A stretch of DNA of 9,185 nt from RGIG6904 sp024680835 (GTDB taxonomy: Bacteria; Bacillota; Clostridia; Lachnospirales; Lachnospiraceae), in NCBI GenBank assembly GCA_024680835.1, contig JAILBP010000102.1, forward strand, positions 1 to 9,185, in the 5' to 3' direction. The notes under the pieces are model-generated. The model was not told the origin of the DNA. It saw nothing but the letters and a program-made list of their open reading frames with translations, and made no database searches. The position numbers were made by a program, and so were the translations under genes. Of the stretch, positions 1 through 6,378 are shown one piece after another. The stretch's first letter is position 1; the number at the start of each line of letters is the position of its first letter.

Positions 1-60
1 AGCACCAATACAGTAAGCGCAAATACAGTAAGCGGTAATACCACAAGCGGCAATACCGCA
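1..60 (+). repeat. 15-bp tandem repeat coding a pentapeptide linker
   Basis: Four consecutive 15-base units (1-15, 16-30, 31-45, 46-60) encode STNTV, SANTV, SGNTT and SGNTA. The core AAT-AC(A/C) is constant in every unit while the other codons drift. The array probably continues beyond the left edge. It forms a flexible Ser/Thr/Asn linker in the leucine-rich-repeat protein, and such arrays can change length by slippage or recombination. Confidence 0.8.
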
Positions 61-501
61 ACCGGTGGTCTTGATACGGGCAGTGATGTGACAACAGAAT
101 CCGGAAAGATAACGGTTTCCAAAGGAAAAGTTTCAATAGTCTACACTGTTAAGGGAAAGACGGTTGCCCTGACAAAGGTTACAGTGAAGGGCAGTACCGT
201 GAAAATCCCCACCACAGTAGAAGAGAACGGCAAGACCTACAAAGTCACAAAGATCGCCCCCAATGTTTTCAAGGGTAACAAAAAGATAAAAAAGATCGTG
301 ATAGGCGGTAATGTGACTCAGATCGGAAAGAAAGCTTTTGCCGGTTGCAGCGGAGTGAAGACCATCGTCATAGATGCTAAAAACCTGAAAAAGATAGGAA
401 AAAAGGCATTCTCCGGAATACCGGAAAATGCCGTGATAAAGATCAAAGGTAATGCAAAGCAGAAGGCGAAAGCCCAAAAGCTTATCAGCCGTTCTTTTTA
501 G
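1..501 (+). CDS. BspA-type leucine-rich-repeat surface protein, C-terminal part (5' end outside window)
   Basis: The frame is open from the first base, so this is the end of a larger gene; 166 residues are visible and the stop is TAG at 499-501. Visible parts in order: a low-complexity Ser/Thr/Asn/Gly linker (residues 1-30, pentapeptide repeats), a small beta-rich stretch (about 35-75), then LRR_5-like repeats with the pattern 'I-x-I-G-x-N-V-x-x-I-G-K-K-A-F-x-G-C' and a second 'L-K-K-I-G-K-K-A-F-S-G', ending in a Lys-rich tail. This matches the BspA/LRR_5 family of secreted or surface-attached Firmicutes proteins, which usually mediate binding to host or environmental polymers; that role is family knowledge. 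A GTG at 88 could be read as a start, but it has no ribosome binding site and the frame runs on upstream, so I reject it. The 3' end overlaps the end of the opposing typA gene by 17 bases. Confidence 0.85.
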   Translation, partial: STNTVSANTVSGNTTSGNTATGGLDTGSDVTTESGKITVSKGKVSIVYTVKGKTVALTKVTVKGSTVKIPTTVEENGKTYKVTKIAPNVFKGNKKIKKIVIGGNVTQIGKKAFAGCSGVKTIVIDAKNLKKIGKKAFSGIPENAVIKIKGNAKQKAKAQKLISRSF

Positions 502-2323
502 TGAATCCTGCTCTTTTACGAAGAGTCGGATCCAGTATCCTCTTACGGATACGGATGGATTTGGGAGTTACCTCCAAAAGTTCATCATCCTCGATAAATT
601 CAAGGGCCTGCTCAAGAGAAAGAATCTTGGGCGGTACAAGTGTAAGTGCCTCATCAGCGGAAGAAGATCTCGTGTTGGTGAGGTGCTTCTTTTTGCATAC
701 ATTTAACTCGATGTCTTCGGGCTTGGCGCTCATACCTATGACCATGCCGCCGTATACCTTTTCACCGGGTCCTATAAAGAGTGTACCTCTGTCCTGTGCG
801 GAGAAGAGACCGTAGGTCACGGATTCGCCGCTTTCGAAGGCTATGAGTGAACCTGTCTTTCTGAAGGTGATATCGCCTTTGTACAGGTCATATCCGTCAA
901 ATATGGTGTTGAGGATACCGTTACCCTTGGTGTCTGTCATGAACTCGTTACGGTAGCCTATAAGACCTCTTGAGGGAATCCTGAAGGTGAGTCTGGTGTA
1001 TCCGCCGGAGATGGATCCCATGTTCTGAAGGTCTCCCTTTCTGGAAGAGAGCTTCTCGATGACGGCGCCGGAGAACTCATCCGGGACGTCAACATATGCG
1101 ATCTCCATAGGCTCTGTCTTTTTACCGTTCTCGTCTGTCTTAAACAAAACCTCGGCTTTTGATACCGCAAACTCAAATCCCTCGCGGCGCATGTTCTCTA
1201 TGAGTACTGAGAGATGCAGCTCGCCGCGGCCGGAAACCTTGAATGTATCTGTATCCTCTGTCTCCTCAACCCTGAGTGAAACATCGGTGTTGAGCTCCCT
1301 GAACAGCCTGTCGCGAAGATGCCGGCTGGTGACGAATTTACCTTCGATACCTGCAAGGGGAGAGTCGTTTACTATGAAGTTCATGGCCAGCGTGGGTTCT
1401 GAGATCTTCTGGAATGGTATTGCCACTGGGTCGTTGACACCGCAGATGGTGTCACCGATCTTAAGGTCTGCGATACCTGAGATAGCCACGATGGAACCGA
1501 TCTCAGCCTCGGCTACGGCTGCCTTTTCAAGACCGTAGAACTCGTAAAGTTTTGAGATGCGCACCTTTTCGCGCCTGTCGGGATCGTGGTGATTGACTAC
1601 GATGGCCTCCTGATTGATGCGGATGCTGCCGTTGTCAACCTTGCCGATACCGATACGGCCCACATATTCATTGTAATCTATGGTGGATATGAGGATCTGA
1701 GTCTCTGCATCCGGATCACCCTCCGGTGCGGGGATATAATCCACTATGGTATCAAAGAGAGGAGTCATGTTTTTGATCTCGTCATTGAGGTTTTTGATGG
1801 CATATCCGTCTCTGGCTGATGCAAATATGAAAGGACATTCAAGCTGCTCATCCGAAGCATCGAGATCCATCAGAAGCTCCAACACCTCGTCAACAACCTC
1901 TTCCGGTCTTGCCTCCGGTCTGTCGATCTTGTTGATGCAGCAGATCACGGGAAGATCCAGCTCCAACGCCTTCATCAGCACAAACTTAGTCTGTGGCATT
2001 GCGCCCTCAAAGGCATCTACCACCAGGATAACACCGTTCACCATCTTGAGCACACGCTCCACCTCACCGCCGAAATCCGCATGTCCGGGTGTGTCGATGA
2101 TGTTGATCTTGGTGTTTTTGTACATGATGGCTGTGTTTTTAGCCAATATAGTGATACCGCGCTCTTTCTCGATATCGCCTGAGTCCATGACTCTCTCTCT
2201 GACCTCTTCATTCTCCCTGAAGACGCCGCTCTGTTTTAACAGCTCGTCCACCAGAGTTGTCTTGCCATGGTCAACATGGGCGATAATAGCTACGTTTCTG
2301 ATATCTTCTCTCTTGATCTTCAT
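485..2323 (-). CDS. typA: Translational GTPase TypA/BipA
   Basis: A 612-residue ribosome-binding GTPase of the EF-G/LepA superfamily, which in the family assists 50S subunit assembly and growth under cold or other stress. All GTP-binding motifs are present: G1 AHVDHGKT (15-22), G2 ERGIT (54-58), G3 DTPGH (77-81), G4 NKID (131-134) and G5 SAR (169-171). The C-terminal signature NTRSSSADEALTLVPP (550-565) separates TypA from EF-G and LepA. Length is normal for the family and nothing appears missing. ATG at 2321-2323 is preceded by GGAGG (2329-2333 on the complement) with a 5-base gap, which settles the start. It appears monocistronic, driven by a promoter at about 2366-2396. The stop (485-487) lies inside the end of the opposing leucine-rich-repeat gene. 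I see no clear terminator hairpin after it. Confidence 0.97.
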   Translation of the reverse strand: MKIKREDIRNVAIIAHVDHGKTTLVDELLKQSGVFRENEEVRERVMDSGDIEKERGITILAKNTAIMYKNTKINIIDTPGHADFGGEVERVLKMVNGVILVVDAFEGAMPQTKFVLMKALELDLPVICCINKIDRPEARPEEVVDEVLELLMDLDASDEQLECPFIFASARDGYAIKNLNDEIKNMTPLFDTIVDYIPAPEGDPDAETQILISTIDYNEYVGRIGIGKVDNGSIRINQEAIVVNHHDPDRREKVRISKLYEFYGLEKAAVAEAEIGSIVAISGIADLKIGDTICGVNDPVAIPFQKISEPTLAMNFIVNDSPLAGIEGKFVTSRHLRDRLFRELNTDVSLRVEETEDTDTFKVSGRGELHLSVLIENMRREGFEFAVSKAEVLFKTDENGKKTEPMEIAYVDVPDEFSGAVIEKLSSRKGDLQNMGSISGGYTRLTFRIPSRGLIGYRNEFMTDTKGNGILNTIFDGYDLYKGDITFRKTGSLIAFESGESVTYGLFSAQDRGTLFIGPGEKVYGGMVIGMSAKPEDIELNVCKKKHLTNTRSSSADEALTLVPPKILSLEQALEFIEDDELLEVTPKSIRIRKRILDPTLRKRAGFTKKNG

Positions 2324-2365
2324 ACATACCTCCGATGAGATTATAAATCACTAAATTAGTATCAT

Positions 2366-2396
2366 ATCATAGCAGTCGGCTTAATCATATTGACAA
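2366..2396 (-). promoter_or_regulatory. Probable typA promoter
   Basis: On the complement: -35 TTGTCA (2391-2396), a 19-base spacer, and -10 TATGAT (2366-2371) directly preceded by TGC, an extended -10. Both hexamers match the sigma-70/SigA consensus at 5 of 6 positions. The spacer is longer than ideal, which the TGn extension could offset. Transcription would start about 35 bases before the typA start codon. Confidence 0.55.
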
Positions 2397-2465
2397 ACCG
2401 CATAAAAATACAGGTTTCAGGGGTGCAATTCACAGTCAATTTGGTGGAAAAAAGTTATTAAAACT

Positions 2466-2495
2466 TAGACAATTGATTGAAAAAAATGGTATACT
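2466..2495 (+). promoter_or_regulatory. Probable promoter of the former response-regulator gene
   Basis: A -35-like TAGACA (2466-2471), an 18-base spacer and -10 TATACT (2490-2495) are preceded by TGG, giving an extended -10. Each hexamer matches consensus at 5 of 6. Transcription would start near 2502, directly before the palindromic repeat, so the repeat would lie at the very 5' end of the RNA. The promoter looks intact although the gene it served is broken. Confidence 0.5.
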
Positions 2496-2504
2496 GTTTT
2501 AAAG

Positions 2505-2551
2505 GCTCCCTCTCCGGGGGAGCTGTCAGCCGCAGGCTGACTGAGGGGGTT
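2505..2551. repeat. Palindromic intergenic repeat with two adjacent hairpins
   Basis: Two inverted repeats lie side by side: GCTCCC (2505-2510) with GGGAGC (2518-2523), and GTCAGCC (2525-2531) with GGCTGAC (2535-2541) around a 3-base GCA loop. An outer CCCTC / GAGGG pairing is also possible (2508-2512 with 2543-2547). From memory this closely resembles a short, highly repeated palindromic element found many times in genomes of gut Clostridia; I cannot verify its copy number here. It has no T-run after it, so it is not an obvious intrinsic terminator. Its GC content stands out sharply from the AT-rich DNA to its left. Confidence 0.65.
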
Positions 2552-2582
2552 AAGCTGAACATGTGCGGAAAGGTACGATAGG

Positions 2583-3201
2583 ACAGACAGCAAAACATCA
2601 CGCGTGCTCATAGTAGACGATATGGCGATCAACAGGATGGTACTGGCATCACTTCTGGCAACTAACGGAGTTTTCCTCTATACTGGCTGCTTTTGATGAG
2701 GGCAGCGGTTACAGGAAAACAACAGCTGAAACGGGCGAAAGCCTGCCGCAGGCATCCGCACCCCGTGTGAACAGGAACATCCTGTTTATCTCAAACGGCA
2801 TCGGCATCATCAAAAAGGGAATAAAGCAGAGCCTGACAGCAGCCGGGTTCAGGGTGATCGATATACCGGATGAGCCCGATCGTATCATAGTCCACAGAAA
2901 GGATGCGGATATGATCCTTTATTACCCTGAGACAGGCGATGATTCACACATTGGTATCACCATGAACATTCTCGGCGAGATATGTCAGGATGATAATAAG
3001 GAGCTTTGTCTTATCGGAGATAATTCTGCTATACCAACGATATTTCTCACCTGCAAAAATGACAGGGAGCATGTGTTTAATATTCTGGAATACAGACCTG
3101 ACGGCTATCTTCTGAAATCTTCCCGCAAGGACACCATACTGGATGTGATCAGAAGGTTTTTTGCGGAATCGATATTCAAGCTTACTGTAAAAGCACAATA
3201 A
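2583..3201 (+). pseudogene. Two-receiver response regulator, disrupted by frameshift and partial loss of domain 1
   Basis: The first part, read from about 2583, gives 'RVLIVDDMAINRMVLASLL', an unmistakable receiver-domain beginning with the paired acidic residues (DD) of the phosphorylation pocket. This frame ends at TGA 2685-2687. The frame one base later then continues without a stop from about 2670 to 3201 and encodes a linker and a second receiver-like domain (strands NILFIS, FRVIDI, MILYY, TIFLT; final LLK then an alpha-helix). The first domain lacks its middle, including the phosphoacceptor Asp, so the junction near 2665-2675 probably marks a deletion that also shifted the frame. No start codon with a ribosome binding site is visible upstream. 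A GTG at 2767 opens 144 codons of the second domain but has no ribosome binding site. It was probably a signalling protein, now non-functional. A sequencing error could explain the frameshift but not the missing middle. Confidence 0.7.
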
Positions 3202-3228
3202 AAAGGCGGGGGATCGATCCCCGCCTTT
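3202..3228 (-). terminator. Intrinsic terminator of the DHH-TIR transcription unit
   Basis: AAAGGCGGGG (3202-3211) pairs perfectly with CCCCGCCTTT (3219-3228) around a 7-base loop, giving a 10-bp GC-rich stem. On the complement strand the stem is followed by TTTTTATTGT and more T, which makes a strong terminator for the TIR gene that ends at 3243. On the + strand only three T follow, so it would stop transcripts from the broken response regulator less efficiently. Confidence 0.85.
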
Positions 3229-3242
3229 AGTCTGTCTGAGAT

Positions 3243-6200
3243 TTATTCTATGTTGTATTCGCGTTTTTCCTTTTCGGTTAGAGTTTTGCCGTGAAGCTGA
3301 TCCCCGGCCTCCGCCAGCAGCGCATTGCAGTCCATGTAGTGAGAGCGGTATACATTCAGACCGTTGCACTGTATAAAGGACTCATCCTGTCCGAAATATG
3401 CATAAGTATCGGGCACAAAGGCTATCAGGGTGTAATCGGTATCTGTGAAAACATAGGCACCGTCGCGGCAAATGCATATTAAATGTCCATGTTCTTCGTC
3501 GTTCAGAGTGTATAAGATTTCCGAATCAACGGATACAAGGCTGCGATAGTCGCCGGCGTCGATGTCCCATATGCAGACAGGCTGACCGTCAGCCTGAAGC
3601 AGCAGACAGGAATCGTCTGCCGTAAATCCGGCAAAGCCCGGCTGATCTGACTGAAGCGGGATCTCGGTACTCACCTTACAGGTTGAAAGATCGGCTATCC
3701 GTACAAACCCGTCGGAACAGAACATAGCGGCTTTTGTCTGGGCGTGATTTAAGAACAGTGCGTCCTGACCATAGCCGGTTGATACTTCCCACAGCCCGTC
3801 GGCTTCAATTGGAGTGGAGGTGCCTGTATTCAGATCTGTTACGCACAGCCTGTTCTTGTCGTAGACGATAATGGCTTTTTCTCCGTTCTCCGTAATCTTT
3901 ATGTAATCTATGTCTCCCTCACATTCCTGTGAACAGAGGACGGTTCCCGTCTCCAGATCTAAGACGGAGTATTCATCGGAGAGCCAAAGTACGCAGTACC
4001 TGCCGTTATCGCTGAAGCATGAGTAGATGAAGAGATCTTCGGTGCCGAAATCTTTGTACCCCGTGTACACGGCGTCCTTTGCCAACGGATCTACGTACCA
4101 CAGACCGTCCATGGTGGAGATCACATGTTTGCCGTTGTAGAAGGATGTGCTCTTTGAACCGGCATTATTCTGATCAAAGCAGTACAGGAGGTTTCCGTCC
4201 TTATCGTAATAGTAATAAACACTGTAATCGGAACTGTCTTCGGTGACATAGTATTGTCCATCGGGATCCGTCGTCACGGGAAGCTGTTTATTCTCAAGTT
4301 CGGGGAGAGTTTCCAGCCCTGTACCTGTGTGATATGACAAAAGATAGAGATCACTCCCACCGGCGCATCTGATCAGGCGTTTATCACCGTAAAAGAGAAG
4401 ATCCCTGAGTGGCAGGCGGCTTTCGACACGCTGGAAATCCAGACGGCGCCCGCCTTTGGTGTCGATCCAGTCCATGACACCGTCGGAGTAAGCGACAATG
4501 CCGTAGTCTGAGGATTGCGCCAGCAACAGGGTCTGCACATCGTTTGAGACAGTGAAACGGGTCTGTTCCTCGCCGGTTCCGGCGTCCCACTCGTAAACCT
4601 TGTCGTCGAGAGCGATGACTATGCGGCATACATCCTTGTCATCAGACGCGTGTTCCTGGATCTTCATATGGGTTATGAAAGTCACCGCATTTTCCACGGT
4701 GATCTTCGTGTTCGTCTTCCATAGAGAGCCTTCGTTAGGATCGATCCATTCCAGCCTGATGCGTTTTACTCCGTCTTCGCTGTAGTAGAAGTCTGCGTTA
4801 CAGGTCAGGACGGCAACATGACCGTCGCTTGATGCCGCGAGTTTTAAAACTGCTTCGTCGGCTAGGGTGATGTCCCGAAGTTTTCCCTTTTTGGCGGAGA
4901 TCACGGTGAGACAGTTTTTGACGTCGGTCTCAGACGAGTGGGATACTAACAGGATGCCGTCTCCCACATATACACATTTTGATCCGAAGGTCTCATCACC
5001 ATCGTTTTCCACTGTGTTGATAATATCTCCTGCAGTGGTATCTATGCAGGTCACGAGATTATTGCTCACAAGGAAAGCCATGTGTTCGCTGCAATCGATG
5101 AAGGCGTATGTGGTGTAACCGTCGGATTCCGTGAATGAAATTTCATTTCCTTCGTGGTCGAGAACACAGAGACCCGAATCCATGGCCACATAGATATATT
5201 CATCATCAGCTTCAACTGCCACGGCGGTATCCGATGTTTTACGGCTGTGCAGATAGAAGGGGATCTTTACGATAAGCTCGAGGCTCTCCGGGTCCCAAAG
5301 GTAGATATTATTGCTGTAATCTACAGAGAGGATGTATTTTTGGTCAAAGTTTAACTTCATGTCGGAGACAGGCTGGTCATGTTTCAGTATCCTGTCGTAA
5401 TCCAGCTGATTGCCATTGTCATAAACATGAAGCGCACGGCTTAAGGCGTATTCGCATTCTGCAACGAAAGGACGGTCGTTTGATTCATCAGGCAGACCTT
5501 CCATCGCAATGAGAGCAGCGGCCTCACGTTTTCCTTCGTCCAGCAGTTTTAATGATTTCTCGGCGTAAAAACGGGACTGGTTTTTCTGGGTTTCCTGATA
5601 TTGCAGCAGGATATCGTCAGCGAGCTGCGCTTTTTCTGCGGCAAGGTTGGCACTCTCTTCGGCGAGTCTTGTCTTGTCTTCCGCAAGTCTGGCATTGCTG
5701 TCAGCTAACATCTTCATCTGCCTTGCCACTGTGGCATTGTACAGACCGAACGCAAGACCCAGCACAGCCACCGTTCCCGCAGTTCCGCCGATGATGGCCA
5801 TATTGCGCCGCATGATGCGCTCCTTATGCCTCTGTCTTAACTCATCGTAGCTGCATCCGATGAGGGGTGATACAAGGCGCATCAGCTCGGTTTTGAATTT
5901 TTTGTTGCGCTCGGCGGGGGTTGCGCCGCGGACATCCGCAGCCAAAGGCTCCACAGGGTTGCCGTTTTCGTCGTTTAAAAGCTGGGGAGGGAAGCTCTCT
6001 GCAGGTTCACCTTCTATGAGGACAGCCAGGACGTGCTCCCTGTCATGCAGAGAGATAAAACTGTCTATCTCCTTGCAGACCCAGTAAGATTCCGGGGTGC
6101 GGGGAGAGCAGATCACCAACAGATATTCAGAGTTGGTGAGCGCTTTCGTTATGTTATCATCCAGATCGCTTCCGATGGGCAGCTCCTCCTGATCACGGAA

Positions 6201-6341
6201 AACACGCTCGATACGCTTTTTGCCGTATTTTTTCTGCACGGATTTGGGTATGTGGAAGGTTTCCAGACCCTTGTGCAGTTTTTTGGCGATCTCCATGTCA
6301 AGCTCGGTATGTCTGTAGCTTATGAATGCGTTGTATTTCAT
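3243..6341 (-). CDS. TIR domain / transmembrane / coiled-coil / WD40-like beta-propeller protein
   Basis: A 1032-residue protein. The TIR domain (about 2-125) has 'YNAFISYRH' as strand A, 'VFRDQEELPIGSDL' (47-60), 'LVICSP' and 'SYWVCKE' (85-91). Glu91 falls where NAD-cleaving TIRs such as SARM1 (motif WVHKE) have their catalytic Glu. One hydrophobic segment (about 181-200) follows a basic stretch, then five exact heptads beginning with LA (212-246), then roughly fifteen WD40-like repeats (about 315-1000; clear example 'NNIYLWD' at 344-350), enough for two propellers. The tail 'GKTLTEKEKREY' resembles the end of other bacterial WD40 signalling proteins. There is no NTPase domain. By charge the TIR should be cytoplasmic and the propeller outside, but an internal arrangement is not excluded. 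The start is ATG 6339-6341, with AGGAG (6349-6353) 7 bases away; a longer open frame to 6464 would add 41 residues overlapping the upstream gene and is rejected. It follows the DHH gene by 37 bases, so co-transcription is likely. Substrate and ligand are unknown. Confidence 0.88.
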   Translation of the reverse strand: MKYNAFISYRHTELDMEIAKKLHKGLETFHIPKSVQKKYGKKRIERVFRDQEELPIGSDLDDNITKALTNSEYLLVICSPRTPESYWVCKEIDSFISLHDREHVLAVLIEGEPAESFPPQLLNDENGNPVEPLAADVRGATPAERNKKFKTELMRLVSPLIGCSYDELRQRHKERIMRRNMAIIGGTAGTVAVLGLAFGLYNATVARQMKMLADSNARLAEDKTRLAEESANLAAEKAQLADDILLQYQETQKNQSRFYAEKSLKLLDEGKREAAALIAMEGLPDESNDRPFVAECEYALSRALHVYDNGNQLDYDRILKHDQPVSDMKLNFDQKYILSVDYSNNIYLWDPESLELIVKIPFYLHSRKTSDTAVAVEADDEYIYVAMDSGLCVLDHEGNEISFTESDGYTTYAFIDCSEHMAFLVSNNLVTCIDTTAGDIINTVENDGDETFGSKCVYVGDGILLVSHSSETDVKNCLTVISAKKGKLRDITLADEAVLKLAASSDGHVAVLTCNADFYYSEDGVKRIRLEWIDPNEGSLWKTNTKITVENAVTFITHMKIQEHASDDKDVCRIVIALDDKVYEWDAGTGEEQTRFTVSNDVQTLLLAQSSDYGIVAYSDGVMDWIDTKGGRRLDFQRVESRLPLRDLLFYGDKRLIRCAGGSDLYLLSYHTGTGLETLPELENKQLPVTTDPDGQYYVTEDSSDYSVYYYYDKDGNLLYCFDQNNAGSKSTSFYNGKHVISTMDGLWYVDPLAKDAVYTGYKDFGTEDLFIYSCFSDNGRYCVLWLSDEYSVLDLETGTVLCSQECEGDIDYIKITENGEKAIIVYDKNRLCVTDLNTGTSTPIEADGLWEVSTGYGQDALFLNHAQTKAAMFCSDGFVRIADLSTCKVSTEIPLQSDQPGFAGFTADDSCLLLQADGQPVCIWDIDAGDYRSLVSVDSEILYTLNDEEHGHLICICRDGAYVFTDTDYTLIAFVPDTYAYFGQDESFIQCNGLNVYRSHYMDCNALLAEAGDQLHGKTLTEKEKREYNIE
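5604..5708 (-). repeat. Five perfect heptads (LA-x5) in the TIR protein coiled coil
   Basis: Residues 212-246 of the TIR protein consist of five 7-residue units, each starting with Leu-Ala: LADSNAR, LAEDKTR, LAEESAN, LAAEKAQ and LADDILL. Spacing is exact with no interruption. The regularity predicts a parallel coiled coil immediately after the membrane segment, a place where oligomerisation could bring TIR domains together. The DNA is diverged between units, so the array is not recent. Confidence 0.8.
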
Positions 6342-6378
6342 GTGAATACTCCTGTTTGTCAATGGGGTGACTGTGTTG

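Larger units (their letters stand above)
2324..2582. other. Intergenic regulatory interval between typA and the broken response regulator
   Basis: No credible gene is present here. The stretch is AT-rich in its left two thirds and contains the leftward typA ribosome binding site and promoter, a rightward promoter at about 2466-2495, and a GC-rich palindromic repeat at 2505-2551. I see no riboswitch fold or tRNA. Confidence 0.6.

Noticed and set aside
1059..1538. Long open frame on the + strand inside typA
   Set aside because: It is antisense to a clearly conserved GTPase and its translation is Ser/Thr-rich without any recognisable domain, typical of a shadow frame.
2390..2395. Perfect TTGACA on the + strand
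   Set aside because: No -10-like hexamer lies 16-18 bases downstream; the same bases are better explained as the -35 of the leftward typA promoter.
2660..2690. Programmed frameshift linking the two frames of the response regulator
   Set aside because: There is only a TTTT run, no slippery heptamer with a following structure, and the middle of the first receiver is missing in any case.
2741..2753. Small palindrome GCCTG-CCG-CAGGC
   Set aside because: A 5-bp stem inside the coding remains, without a T-run; too short to call a terminator or a repeat.
2767..3201. A separate 144-codon gene starting at GTG 2767
   Set aside because: No ribosome binding site precedes it, and the same frame continues upstream into linker sequence that joins to the receiver fragment, so it is better read as part of the broken gene.
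2944..3369. Open frame on the - strand across the convergent gene ends
   Set aside because: It runs through the terminator and the end of the TIR gene, and its translation shows no domain or ribosome binding site.
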